Assembly (NCBI RefSeq): GCF_011319465.1
Contig: NZ_RCMB01000018.1
Span: 1 to 64,000 of the forward strand
Origin: Candidatus Nitrosotalea sp. TS
GTDB taxonomy: Archaea > Thermoproteota > Nitrososphaeria > Nitrososphaerales > Nitrosopumilaceae
DNA: 64,000 nucleotides
Direction: 5' to 3'
A program made the position numbers and the translations under genes. Positions 44,980 through 54,270 of this stretch are shown here, piece by piece. The number at the start of each line of letters is the position of its first letter. Within the stretch, counting starts at the first letter, position 1. Below the pieces are notes generated by a model. It had not been told where the DNA came from, searched no databases, and saw only the letters and a list, made by a program, of their open reading frames with translations.

Positions 44980-46188
44980 ATGCAAATTAAACTGGATCAG
45001 TGCAATATTAGGATGAGAATTTTTTATACAATACCTGTTTTTGTATTGCTTGGCATTTTATTTCACGCTGCAAGTGCCGAAGTATACATACCTGACAATG
45101 AATATGCAGGATACTTTGATCATGATGGAATCTATGTTGTGTATGGTTCTGTGAAAAATACTGACAACCAGACCGTTCTTGCAAAAGTCCAGATTACGGT
45201 AAATAATGGAAATGCTACATTTTCAGAATCGCGCATCCTTCCTGCGATATATCCATTAAAGGACATGCCATTCAAATTCAAGTTTCCTCAGATAACCAGC
45301 GGGAAGCCTCTTTTGCAAAAACCCCAAGTTTCATTCATTCTTACCAATAGCAATCCCCTGAACATAGAGGTAAACTATGACAAAACTCTTGTGAAATATC
45401 CTGATGGTCACCTGACTGGATTTATCACAAATACTGGCAATGATACGGTAAACAACATTGATGTCTATGCATTGGTACACGACAAGAACAATAACTATCT
45501 TGATGAGGTGGAAAACACCTGGACCATACCAAGCCTAAGCCCTGGAAACAAGACGGAGTTTGTCATGTATCCTGATCCAGCAGTTGCAAAACAGGTATAC
45601 TATTACAGTTGTTTCATTCCAGGAGCTGACAGCTCTGTAGAAATGTCAGCGCCATGGAAAGACAAGACATTTTATTTTAGCGTCCTCTCAATTGTCTATT
45701 TTACCAACCAAAACTTTGATGAGAACAACAATTCAATCTCTTTTGATGCGGCAAATCCTTGGCAGATACCATATTATGCCAACTTTATGTTTCCCAGCAG
45801 GTCAAGTGCTGGAGACTTTACGGTATCAATAGATGGCAACCAGATCAATCCCTTGATTAGCAAGGACAATGATACACAAAATTGGCATGTTGCATTCAAT
45901 GTAGGCTATGGCCAGCACAAGGTGACGATTTCAGGCTTTGATCCAAATTATGTTCCAAACACTGATGAATATTTTTATCTTGATGAAAAATCTGCGTTAA
46001 TTGCCTGGGCTGGCTTTTCAACGTTTACCATATCTGATTCCAAGCTTCTAGATGTACTTGGAATTCAGGGTAGCTATGTTCCACCATGGGTGAAAAACAC
46101 TGTAAGTTTCATGATATACAACAATATTCCTTCAGACGATGTTGTCCATGAAATAAAATATCTAAAGCAGGTTGGAGTAGTAAAATAG
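44980..46188 (+). CDS. Secreted protein of unknown function downstream of nikR
   Basis: 402 residues with a signal peptide (FYTIPVFVLLGILFHAASA). The ectodomain has FxxxG-type beta-sandwich segments resembling CARDB-like domains (GSVKNTDNQTVLAKVQITV; GFITNTGNDTVNNIDVYALV) and many sequons. The C-terminus VPPWVKNTVSFMIYNNIPSD followed by IKYLKQVGVV is a degenerate copy of the Trp repeat found in other secreted proteins here. Position right after nikR suggests metal-linked expression; its role is unknown. Confidence 0.7.
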   Translation: MQIKLDQCNIRMRIFYTIPVFVLLGILFHAASAEVYIPDNEYAGYFDHDGIYVVYGSVKNTDNQTVLAKVQITVNNGNATFSESRILPAIYPLKDMPFKFKFPQITSGKPLLQKPQVSFILTNSNPLNIEVNYDKTLVKYPDGHLTGFITNTGNDTVNNIDVYALVHDKNNNYLDEVENTWTIPSLSPGNKTEFVMYPDPAVAKQVYYYSCFIPGADSSVEMSAPWKDKTFYFSVLSIVYFTNQNFDENNNSISFDAANPWQIPYYANFMFPSRSSAGDFTVSIDGNQINPLISKDNDTQNWHVAFNVGYGQHKVTISGFDPNYVPNTDEYFYLDEKSALIAWAGFSTFTISDSKLLDVLGIQGSYVPPWVKNTVSFMIYNNIPSDDVVHEIKYLKQVGVVK

Positions 46189-47121
46189 CTATATTCCTTT
46201 TTCGTTGAGAATCAGTGCAAGTATAGCTGCACGCGTTTCCTTGCCATATTGAGCTTGTTTGAAATATTTTGCCTGTGGAGTTGAATCAAATTTGTGGGAG
46301 ATTTCGTCCAGGCGTGGCAACGGATGCATCACTATAACATCTTCTTTCATCTTTTTGAGCAACTCCAGCCCGATCTTGTAGCTGCCCTTTACTTTGACAT
46401 ACTCTTCCATGTCAGCAAACCTTTCCTTTTGGATTCTTGTTACATATACAACATCGAGGTCGTCCAGACTTTCTTCCAGGTCTGTTGTTTCCGTATACGA
46501 GAGCCTTTTTCTTATCTCATACGTAGAGTCTGCTCGTATCTTCAAGGCTGGAGGGGATATCAATCGAACATCCACCTTGTAGTTGCTCAGTGCATACAAG
46601 AGCGAGTAGACTGTTCTTCCATATTTTAGGTCTCCAACAATTCCAATCTTCAGACCGTCAATTCGTTTCTTTTCCTTTCTGATTGTATAGAGATCAAGTA
46701 TTGCCTGAGTTGGATGCTCTTCGGTTCCACTGCCAGCATTGATAAGCGGTGTTTCTGACACTTCGGCTGCAAATCTGCTTGACCCATCAAGCTGGTGCCG
46801 CAAAACAACCACGTCAGAATATAGCGACATTATCCTAACTGTGTCAGCAAGGCTCTCACCCTTTTTTGCAGAAGAGGAGGAAGCATCAGCTATGCCAATG
46901 GAGGTACCCCCTATGGAGGCCATTGCAGACTCGAAGCTTAATCGTGTTCTGGTACTTGGCTCAAAGAAAAGATAACCGAGAGTTTTTCCTCGTGCAAGCT
47001 CCCTTCTTTCATTTTGATTCATGCCAATTATTTTATCGGTAGCTTGGAAAACTTCCTCAAACTTTTGTTTATCAAAATCACGTACCGAGACAATATCTTT
47101 TTGGAAAAAAGTATTGCTCAT
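46189..47121 (-). CDS. pyrB: Aspartate carbamoyltransferase catalytic subunit
   Basis: A 310-residue ATCase catalytic chain for pyrimidine synthesis. The carbamoyl-phosphate motif is FFEPSTRTRLSFE near residue 50. Others are SSSAKKGESLADT, HPTQAILDLYTI and VMHPLPRLDEIS. It diverges from pyrI; the gap contains a palindromic TATATA that could serve both. Confidence 0.95.
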   Translation of the reverse strand: MSNTFFQKDIVSVRDFDKQKFEEVFQATDKIIGMNQNERRELARGKTLGYLFFEPSTRTRLSFESAMASIGGTSIGIADASSSSAKKGESLADTVRIMSLYSDVVVLRHQLDGSSRFAAEVSETPLINAGSGTEEHPTQAILDLYTIRKEKKRIDGLKIGIVGDLKYGRTVYSLLYALSNYKVDVRLISPPALKIRADSTYEIRKRLSYTETTDLEESLDDLDVVYVTRIQKERFADMEEYVKVKGSYKIGLELLKKMKEDVIVMHPLPRLDEISHKFDSTPQAKYFKQAQYGKETRAAILALILNEKGI

Positions 47122-47133
47122 CGTAGTTCACTG

Positions 47134-47141
47134 TTATATAT
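47134..47141 (+). promoter_or_regulatory. TATA box of pyrI
   Basis: TTATATAT is centred about 26 nt before the ATG at 47164. An earlier in-frame ATG at 47140 lies inside this box, so 47164 is the better start. The TATATA core is symmetric and also lies upstream of divergent pyrB. Confidence 0.5.
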
Positions 47142-47163
47142 GAGTAGTACAAAAACTATTCCA

Positions 47164-47625
47164 ATGTCAGAATCAGACCTAATCGTTCGAAAAATCAAAA
47201 ATGGAACTGTCATTGATCATGTTGAAGCTGGAAAAGGTCTCAAGGTACTCAGTGCACTGGGGATAGATGGAAAGGACGGCAATGTAATTACAATAGCACT
47301 CAATGTTCCAAGCTCAAAGGTTGCAAAAAAAGATGTCATAAAGGTCGAAAATAGATTTCTGCAAGACTCTGACACCAACAAGCTTGCGCTCATTGCCCCA
47401 AAGGCAACTGTAAACATAATCAAGGAATACAAATTGGTAGAGAAGAGGCGCGTGACGTTGCCAAATGAGATAGAGCGAATTTTCAAGTGTTCAAATCCTG
47501 ATTGTATCTCAAATAGCGATGAGGAGATAGAACCGGTGATGGACGTGGTGGACAAGACCGGGCTTGTTCTAAGATGCAGGTTTTGTACTAGAATACTGGA
47601 TGTTAACGAATTAAAGTACTATTAA
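47164..47625 (+). CDS. pyrI: Aspartate carbamoyltransferase regulatory subunit
   Basis: 153 residues from the ATG at 47164 (MSESDLIVRKIKNGTVIDH). The N-terminal nucleotide-binding domain is followed by the zinc domain with CSNPDC and CRFC, which contacts PyrB. It allows CTP/ATP control of the enzyme. The frame is open further upstream but that region is the divergent promoter. The ATP synthase subunit I gene starts 8 nt downstream. Confidence 0.94.
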   Translation: MSESDLIVRKIKNGTVIDHVEAGKGLKVLSALGIDGKDGNVITIALNVPSSKVAKKDVIKVENRFLQDSDTNKLALIAPKATVNIIKEYKLVEKRRVTLPNEIERIFKCSNPDCISNSDEEIEPVMDVVDKTGLVLRCRFCTRILDVNELKYY

Positions 47626-47633
47626 TTTTGTAG

Positions 47634-49646
47634 ATGGTTCTAAAACCTATACCAATGGCACGCATTGCCGTGCTTGGATTGAGAAAAGAAAGACAAACCG
47701 TAGTCTCAATTCTCCATGATCTAAACGCAGTTCAACTCGAACCGCTCTCAAAAGATGTTGCAGCACTGCTGCGAAACGAACGAGACGATGATACGTACAG
47801 ACAAGTTTCAGACCAGCTCCTAAGGATGAAGGCCCTGAAGACTGTATTGCCTCCAATATCGGCAACACAATGCCAAAGGTTTGGCTCTGTAGGACAGCTC
47901 TTGGAGGGGACAAAATCTATTGACATAGACTCTAAGGTTGCATCATTAGAAAGAGAAAAGGACGCACTCCTGACACAATTCAAAGAAACTGAAAACCACA
48001 TGAAATTAGTTGAAGAGTTTTCGTTTTTCCCTGAAGATTTCAATGTGCTGCAACTTTCATCTGCCCATTCTTATTTTGGAAGAGTGGATCAAAAGAACAC
48101 TGCAGGCTTCAAACAAGCGTTAAATGTACACGGCCAAGATGTCTTCCTGTACTCAAAGGAAGAAAAAGACACAACACGAATTATTTTGGTCACTTTTCCA
48201 AACTTTCCTCCGCATGCATTATCTACTGTAATCCAAGAATACAGTGTCAAACTTGAGGCCGTACCAAAACTAAAGGGGAAGGCGGCAGAGCTAAGCCAGA
48301 GCCTAAAGAACAAACAAAATGAAATTACACAAAAAATAAATGAAATTGATAAACAACTGGCAGAAATTTCAAAGGATAATTATGTAAATATCATATGTCT
48401 TGAAGAACAACTGGAAATTGAGAACAAGAAACTCGAAGTTGTTGACAACCTTGGTGTTACTTCAGATTCCTTTGCACTGGAAGGATGGATACCAAAATCA
48501 AAGGTAAGCCAATTAAAGGATAGTTTTAACCAGCATTCAAACGGAACACTGCTTTTTGAGCTAGAAACAGACGAGAACCCACCCACCCTATTTGGCAATC
48601 CAAAGAGATTCCGACTGTTTGAGGCCTTTATCAGGTTCTATTCTCTGCCATCAGGAAAAGAATTTGATCCCACGCTAATCTTTGGAACTCTCTTTCCAAT
48701 ATTCTATGGATTGATGATAGGCGACTTTGGTTATGGCCTTGTCATACTGCTTGTTTGCCGGTGGGTAATTCGAAGAGTAGAGGGAGGAAAGAGGAACTTT
48801 AACATCATGCCCACGCCACTGCGTAAGTTTGCATTAACCATACTCAAACCGCGACAAATGGTAAAGCTGGCAAAGGCCATGACACCTGGTGCAATTATTG
48901 CAATGGGATTAGGATTTGTGTTTAACTTGTACTTTGGATTCCATCCCAACGTATACCTTTTCAGCTATCTCAATACTGCACTTGGAATGCACTTGCCCGC
49001 AAGCGGCGCATTCTTTGATCCTATCACTGGACTGCGAAAACTATTGCTCATATCTGGATACATTGGATTGGGCATGGTCACATTTGGGTTAATCCTTGGA
49101 ATACTCAACACCATAAGAGAAGGAGAGAAGAAACACGCAATAGGCAAGGCCGGCTGGCTGCTCTTTGGATGGGGTGTAGTCCTTACTGGATTGGCACTAT
49201 TACACCACCAGCATGTCAACCCAATTCATCACATAGAGGGAGTTGGATATGTTGGCCTGATGCTTGCTGGAATTGGACTCATGTTCTACGGCGAAGGTGT
49301 AAGGGCAATCATGGAGCTGCCGTCGATTGTGAGCCATATCCTGTCATATACCAGACTTGTTGGAATTTTGCTTGCATCTGTAATTCTTGCTGATGTGATT
49401 GACTTTATCTTCATCAAGACCCTGCATCACTCGATACCATTTGTTATACTTGGAGTCATTATCGTTTTCATTGGACACATATTCAATATCATAATTGGAG
49501 TGTTTGAGCCAGGAATACAGGGAGCAAGATTAGTCTATGTGGAATTTTTCTCCAAATTCTATCACGGCAACGGAAAACCGTTTAGGCCATTTGGAACAGC
49601 AAGAAAGTATACCTATGATCAGTACGAGCTAAAGGCAAAAGAATAG
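47634..49646 (+). CDS. atpI: A-type ATP synthase subunit I (a subunit)
   Basis: A 670-residue subunit I (NtpI/a). The N-terminal cytosolic half has two coiled-coil stretches and forms the peripheral-stalk anchor. The C-terminal half has about eight membrane segments with GTLFPIFYGLMIGDFGYGL and the half-channel motif SHILSYTRLVGILLASVIL, whose Arg faces the c ring. It is transcribed opposite to the other ATP synthase genes and is convergent with subunit H, 2 nt apart. It follows pyrI, so the two may share a transcript. Confidence 0.93.
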   Translation: MVLKPIPMARIAVLGLRKERQTVVSILHDLNAVQLEPLSKDVAALLRNERDDDTYRQVSDQLLRMKALKTVLPPISATQCQRFGSVGQLLEGTKSIDIDSKVASLEREKDALLTQFKETENHMKLVEEFSFFPEDFNVLQLSSAHSYFGRVDQKNTAGFKQALNVHGQDVFLYSKEEKDTTRIILVTFPNFPPHALSTVIQEYSVKLEAVPKLKGKAAELSQSLKNKQNEITQKINEIDKQLAEISKDNYVNIICLEEQLEIENKKLEVVDNLGVTSDSFALEGWIPKSKVSQLKDSFNQHSNGTLLFELETDENPPTLFGNPKRFRLFEAFIRFYSLPSGKEFDPTLIFGTLFPIFYGLMIGDFGYGLVILLVCRWVIRRVEGGKRNFNIMPTPLRKFALTILKPRQMVKLAKAMTPGAIIAMGLGFVFNLYFGFHPNVYLFSYLNTALGMHLPASGAFFDPITGLRKLLLISGYIGLGMVTFGLILGILNTIREGEKKHAIGKAGWLLFGWGVVLTGLALLHHQHVNPIHHIEGVGYVGLMLAGIGLMFYGEGVRAIMELPSIVSHILSYTRLVGILLASVILADVIDFIFIKTLHHSIPFVILGVIIVFIGHIFNIIIGVFEPGIQGARLVYVEFFSKFYHGNGKPFRPFGTARKYTYDQYELKAKE

Positions 49647-49648
49647 AT

Positions 49649-49972
49649 CTATACCCCTTTTAGCAAAATATCGATTATTTCTTGTACAGTTTGTGTGTCA
49701 ATTTTAGCGGAAACTGTTTTTGATTTAGTAGTTGCATCGTTGACTATCTTTTCGGTTTCTGTTGTGGCTTTTTTTCTTGATTGGTCCACATTTGATCCCA
49801 CTAGTTTTTCGCCATCAGTCTTTGCAGTAGTGATTGTTTTGGATACATAACTTTCAAAATTTCTAAATTCTTCTGAAACTTGTTTTTTGCGCTCGTCTAT
49901 CTGTATTTGCGTCCTATCCTCTGCTTCTTTTATCTGCTTGAGTGAATGGACGTATTTTTCTGCAGTCGACAT
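49649..49972 (-). CDS. atpH: A-type ATP synthase subunit H (peripheral stalk)
   Basis: 107 residues, predicted to be almost entirely helical coiled coil (AEKYVHSLKQIKEAEDRTQ, FRNFESYVSKTITTAKTD). It resembles AhaH/subunit H, which pairs with subunit E in the peripheral stalk. The assignment rests on length, helix content and position at the end of the operon. It starts 1 nt after the stop of a 41-residue ORF. Confidence 0.8.
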   Translation of the reverse strand: MSTAEKYVHSLKQIKEAEDRTQIQIDERKKQVSEEFRNFESYVSKTITTAKTDGEKLVGSNVDQSRKKATTETEKIVNDATTKSKTVSAKIDTQTVQEIIDILLKGV

Positions 49973-49973
49973 T

Positions 49974-50099
49974 TTATACTCCTAGAAAGTGCCTTCCTGC
50001 GTATAATGCTAGAGCGACTGTTCCAAAGATATTTCCGAACTTGAAAGCCCTCATTATCAGATATAATTTTCTCTGTTCTGCGTTCTTGAAGCTAGGCAA
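49974..50099 (-). CDS. 41-residue ORF between ATP synthase subunits D and H
   Basis: A TTG start at 50099 overlaps the end of subunit D, and the stop lies 1 nt before the ATG of subunit H. The product starts MPSFKNAEQRKLYLIMRAFK and continues FGNIFGTVALALYAGRHFLG, a short basic/amphipathic part and one 20-residue hydrophobic segment. The tight packing suggests a real gene that may encode a small membrane accessory of the ATP synthase. A shorter version from the internal ATG (MRAFKFGN, 26 residues) is possible. Confidence 0.55.
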   Translation of the reverse strand: MPSFKNAEQRKLYLIMRAFKFGNIFGTVALALYAGRHFLGV

Positions 50100-50760
50100 C
50101 TATCTCTTTCTCCTTTTTGAGTTGGGCTTCCTGCTCTCTTTCTCCCATCTTTCGCTTGACTGTCTTTAGCATTATGAAAGTATCACGTTCCATCTCATCT
50201 AATCTAAAAGTGATAAACTTGACTGCAGCTTGCAATCTTGGTATGAATACATTCTCAATTGCGTTTGATTTACGCTTTGTTTTTTCTATTTCGAGCAAAA
50301 GTTTTCGTAATGCTGTTTCCTTTTCTGCCACCTCAAGTACCATCTTGTGGACATTTTGGAAAGCCTTTATTGCTTCATTAATTGATGGCGGCAACTCTAG
50401 CAAGTGTTCTGTAAGGGACTGATCATTTTGTCCTCCGCCAATTTTTGGAATTTTAACGCCCATTACATTTTTTGAAGTAATTTGTAATTTGTTAAGCTGA
50501 GGAATCTTCATTGCTTCATTTTCCAGCCTCATTGAACCTGCTAGCATTTCTGCCATAATTATGCTCTGATAGCCCTTGATGAGCTCTGCCTGCAAGGCAG
50601 TTCTCATAGAGGCTGCAGTTTTGCTGGTATTGAAAAATTCTAAAATTAGAGCCTGTCTTTTTAGTTTCAGTAACTTTAGGCCCTTTTGTGCCATCTTTAT
50701 TCTTCTTTTTGTGCGTATGTATTCAAGACGAGTAGGCCGGATGTTAGTTACTGATGGCAA
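50092..50760 (-). CDS. atpD: A-type ATP synthase subunit D (central stalk)
   Basis: A 222-residue central-rotor subunit. The N-terminus has VTNIRPTRLEYIRTKRRIKMAQKG split across residues 3-27, typical of subunit D. The C-terminal helix has NAIENVFIPRLQAAVKFI, a family signature. It lies 2 nt after subunit B. Confidence 0.93.
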   Translation of the reverse strand: MPSVTNIRPTRLEYIRTKRRIKMAQKGLKLLKLKRQALILEFFNTSKTAASMRTALQAELIKGYQSIIMAEMLAGSMRLENEAMKIPQLNKLQITSKNVMGVKIPKIGGGQNDQSLTEHLLELPPSINEAIKAFQNVHKMVLEVAEKETALRKLLLEIEKTKRKSNAIENVFIPRLQAAVKFITFRLDEMERDTFIMLKTVKRKMGEREQEAQLKKEKEIVA

Positions 50761-50762
50761 CC

Positions 50763-52154
50763 CTACTTTCCACCTGGACTGGTCCTCTTTCTGTATTTCT
50801 CGATAAATTCAGGCTTGATACGATTCAATTCAGAGTCTGAAAGTTCATCGAGCAATTCCCAACCAATATCCAAAGTCTGTTCAATGGAGCGATTTTCATC
50901 CATTCCTTGATTGACAAATTTTCTTTCAAAGCTGTTAGCTACCCTTAGGAACTTTCTGTCAAGATCACTTAATGCTTCTTCACCCACAATAGCCGCAAGT
51001 GATCTTGCATCCTTTCCTTGTGCATAGCTAGAATAGAGTTGGTCTGCAAGACTTCGATGATCTTCTCTTGTCCTTCCTTTTCCAATTCCCTGATTCATCA
51101 AACGCGAAAGGCTGGTCAAGACATCTACTGGAGGATGTATGTCTCCTCTATGAAGATCTCTGCTCATGACAATCTGTCCTTCAGTAATGTAACCAGTAAG
51201 GTCTGGAATTGGATGAGTGATATCATCTGCTGGCATGGTTAGAATTGGAATCTGTGTAACAGAGCCGTTTCTGCCCTTGATCTTTCCTGCTCTTTCATAG
51301 AGAGATGCCAAGTCAGTGTACATGTAGCCTGGATATCCTCTTCTGCCAGGAACTTCTTCTCTTGCAGCTGAAATTTCTCTTAATGCTTCACAATAGTTTG
51401 TCATATCAGTCATTATGACTAGCACGTGCATGTCTCTTTCATATGCAAGATATTCTGCTGTAGTTAATGCAAGTCTTGGAGTAAGCAAACGCTCCATTGA
51501 TGGATCTGATGACAAGTTTAGGAAAAGTGAGGTTCTGCCAAGTGCACCACTTTCTTCAAATTGTTTTACGAAAAAGTTTGCTTCTTCGCTTGTAATTCCC
51601 ATTGCTGCAAAGACTACTGAGAAATTCTCAGATGTATTAAGAACTTTGGCCTGTCTTGCAATTTGCGCTGCAAGCAAGTTGTGAGGAAGACCTGCGCCGG
51701 AGAAAACTGGAAGCTTCTGACCTCTTACAAGCGTATTCATTGCATCTATGTTAGACATACCGGTTTGAATGAACTCAGATGGTTCTTCTCTTGAATATGG
51801 GTTGATACCAGAGCCGACCAAGTCGACTTTGTGTTTTGAGACTATCTTGGGACCATTGTCTCTTGGATTTCCTAGTCCATCAAAGACTCTGCCAAGCATG
51901 TCATCTGATACTGAAATCTGGGCAGTCTCTCCAAGGAACTTTACTGATGTTCCATTGGTGTTCAATCCCATAGTTGAGCCAAATACCTGAACTACTGCAA
52001 GTCCTTGTCTTGTATCGAGAACCTGTCCTTGTCTTCTTTCTCCGTTTACAAGTTTTATTTCCACCATTTCACCATAAGATGCATTATCCACTCCTTGTAC
52101 AAACATCAGCGGACCTGCAATCTTGTCAATTGTCTTGTATGATATGGTAGACAT
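50763..52154 (-). CDS. atpB: A-type ATP synthase subunit B
   Basis: The 463-residue non-catalytic subunit of the A1 head. It lacks a P-loop. Motifs include [50 protein letters not shown] and [20 protein letters not shown]. It follows subunit A without a gap. Confidence 0.96.
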   Translation of the reverse strand: MSTISYKTIDKIAGPLMFVQGVDNASYGEMVEIKLVNGERRQGQVLDTRQGLAVVQVFGSTMGLNTNGTSVKFLGETAQISVSDDMLGRVFDGLGNPRDNGPKIVSKHKVDLVGSGINPYSREEPSEFIQTGMSNIDAMNTLVRGQKLPVFSGAGLPHNLLAAQIARQAKVLNTSENFSVVFAAMGITSEEANFFVKQFEESGALGRTSLFLNLSSDPSMERLLTPRLALTTAEYLAYERDMHVLVIMTDMTNYCEALREISAAREEVPGRRGYPGYMYTDLASLYERAGKIKGRNGSVTQIPILTMPADDITHPIPDLTGYITEGQIVMSRDLHRGDIHPPVDVLTSLSRLMNQGIGKGRTREDHRSLADQLYSSYAQGKDARSLAAIVGEEALSDLDRKFLRVANSFERKFVNQGMDENRSIEQTLDIGWELLDELSDSELNRIKPEFIEKYRKRTSPGGK

Positions 52155-53918
52155 CTAGCGTGTAACCTCCACTAGGAGACTGTCAAACTCTTGCTGCATT
52201 TTGTTTTTAAAGTCCTTGACTAGCTGTTCGACCTGATCCTCTTTTGTCCATTTTATTTTTGATATCATCTTTCTTGATTCTAATGTTCCTATCTTTGAAG
52301 ATGTAACTCCTTTCTTGATTGCCTCTGTTTCCATTTTACCAAATTCTATGATTGCAGCTAGCATCAGGAATTGTTTCCTAATTGATGTGTATGTATCCAC
52401 ATCGTCATAGGCGCTTTGTTGTAGATAGTCTTCTCGGATTGCTCGTGCGGTATCAAGAACTCCCTTTTCGGGTTCTGGTAATGCATCGTAACCGACAAGT
52501 TGGACAATTTCTTGCAACTCGGATTCTCTCTGCAAGATTTCAAGTGCTTCCTTTCTTAACGCAGTCCATTCAGCTGCAACATTCTTCTTGTACCAATCAC
52601 CCATGTCATCTGCATATAATGAATAACTTGTAAGCCAGTTAATTGATGGGAAGTGTCTTCTTGATGCCAAGCTTGCGTCAAGTGCCCAGAAAACTCTAGT
52701 TACTCTAAGTGTGTTCTGAGATACTGGTTCTGAAAAGTCTCCACCTGGAGGTGATACTGCGCCGACAAGCGTGAGAGAGCCGACACGCTCTTCTGGAGAG
52801 ATAACAATTGCCTTACCTCCTCTTTCATAAAATTCTGCTAGCCTTCTACCAAGATAAGCTGGATATCCTTCTTCACCTGGCATCTCTTCCAGTCTACCTG
52901 AAATTTCTCTTAATGCCTCGGCCCATCTGGAAGTACTGTCTGCCATCAAGGCAACGCCATAACCCATGTCACGGTAGTATTCACCCATTGTAATTCCGGT
53001 GTAGATACTTGCCTCTCTTGCTGCGACTGGCATGTTAGAAGTATTAGCTACAAGAATGGTACGCTCCATCAATGGTCGTTTTGATTTTGGATCTTCGAGT
53101 TTTGGAAAAGTTGAAAGAACTTCGGTCATTTCATTTCCTCTCTCACCACAACCTACATACACGATAACATTGCTGTCTGCCCACTTTGCAAGCTGCTGTT
53201 GAGTTACTGTCTTTCCACTTCCAAATGGACCTGGAATTGCAGCTGTTCCGCCCTTTGCAACAGGGAAGAATGTATCAAGTACTCTTTGACCGGTAAGCAG
53301 TGGTTCCTCTGGCGGCAGTTTTCTTAGAACTGGTCTTGGAGTTCTTACGGTCCACCAGCTTGAAAGGCCGATATCTGTTTTGGCACTGTTTTGTACAGTT
53401 GCAACAATATCATTAACTGTAAACTTGCCTTCTGAAATTTCTGACAATTGGCCCTCAACATTGAATGGTACCATAATTTTGTGCATGATAAGCGGAGTTT
53501 CTTGGACTTGGCCAATTATTTCACCAGGAGACACAGTATCTCCTTTTTTCTTTAATGGAACAAAGTCCCATTTTTTGGTTTGATCAAGAGCTGGAATGAC
53601 TTTTCCTCTACTGATAAAGTCACCACTTTGTTCTCTTAGAACATCAAGCGGTCTTTGAATTCCGTCATAAATCGAAGTAAGCAGACCTGGACCAAGCTGC
53701 ATTGAAAGTGGCCTTTTTGTGTTGGTTACCTTCTCGCCTGGACGTAGACCTGTAGTATCTTCATAAACCTGTACTGTTGCCTTGTTTCCTTCTAATCTGA
53801 TTATTTCACCGACTAGTCCCATCTCACCGATGCGGACGACGTCGAACATCTGTGCTCCCTCAAGTCCACTAGCAATTACTACCGGACCCGAAATTCTTGA
53901 GATTATTCCATCAACCAT
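52155..53918 (-). CDS. atpA: A-type ATP synthase catalytic subunit A
   Basis: The 587-residue catalytic subunit. The P-loop is GPFGSGKTVTQQQLAKWAD near residue 230, with the non-homologous insert upstream (GDTVSPGEIIGQVQETPLI). GRLEEMPGEEGYPAYLGRRL and SVSPPGGDFSEPV-like VGAVSPPGGDFSEPVSQNTL are typical of A-type and V-type A subunits. It closely follows subunit F. Confidence 0.96.
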   Translation of the reverse strand: MVDGIISRISGPVVIASGLEGAQMFDVVRIGEMGLVGEIIRLEGNKATVQVYEDTTGLRPGEKVTNTKRPLSMQLGPGLLTSIYDGIQRPLDVLREQSGDFISRGKVIPALDQTKKWDFVPLKKKGDTVSPGEIIGQVQETPLIMHKIMVPFNVEGQLSEISEGKFTVNDIVATVQNSAKTDIGLSSWWTVRTPRPVLRKLPPEEPLLTGQRVLDTFFPVAKGGTAAIPGPFGSGKTVTQQQLAKWADSNVIVYVGCGERGNEMTEVLSTFPKLEDPKSKRPLMERTILVANTSNMPVAAREASIYTGITMGEYYRDMGYGVALMADSTSRWAEALREISGRLEEMPGEEGYPAYLGRRLAEFYERGGKAIVISPEERVGSLTLVGAVSPPGGDFSEPVSQNTLRVTRVFWALDASLASRRHFPSINWLTSYSLYADDMGDWYKKNVAAEWTALRKEALEILQRESELQEIVQLVGYDALPEPEKGVLDTARAIREDYLQQSAYDDVDTYTSIRKQFLMLAAIIEFGKMETEAIKKGVTSSKIGTLESRKMISKIKWTKEDQVEQLVKDFKNKMQQEFDSLLVEVTR

Positions 53919-53927
53919 TTATTATCA

Positions 53928-54266
53928 TCAACTTGTGGGGATACTTATTCCTAACACTCTCTTTGCCAGTGCCGCAATCGACTCTTCTTGAATGTTTCCT
54001 TCCATGGCCGGCATGAACAGAACTAATGGTTCTATTGACGCCTCGATCTTTTTCCTAAAGACTGCCGGGAGGGCATTTCGTACGGCATCGCTTGCAATAA
54101 TTAGACTAAATTTTCCAGAGTGGTACAGGTCTTGGATAGTTTTGCTTGCCTCTTCACCGCTTACTACAAAGGTATCCTCGATTCCAATAAGCCTGTATCC
54201 TATGACAAGCTCACGCTCTCCTGCTACTGCGATCTTTCCACTGGATTGGGTTTTTTGTGTAGACAT
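53928..54266 (-). CDS. atpF: A-type ATP synthase subunit F
   Basis: A 112-residue regulatory central-stalk subunit with a Rossmann-like core: IAVAGERELVIGYRLIGIE, then FSLIIASDAVRNALPA. Length and place between C and A agree with the family. Confidence 0.88.
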   Translation of the reverse strand: MSTQKTQSSGKIAVAGERELVIGYRLIGIEDTFVVSGEEASKTIQDLYHSGKFSLIIASDAVRNALPAVFRKKIEASIEPLVLFMPAMEGNIQEESIAALAKRVLGISIPTS

Positions 54267-54270
54267 TATC

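Noticed and set aside
47014-47139. N-terminal extension of PyrI
   Set aside because: It overlaps pyrB on the other strand and the shared promoter; the family starts near MSESDLIV at 47164.
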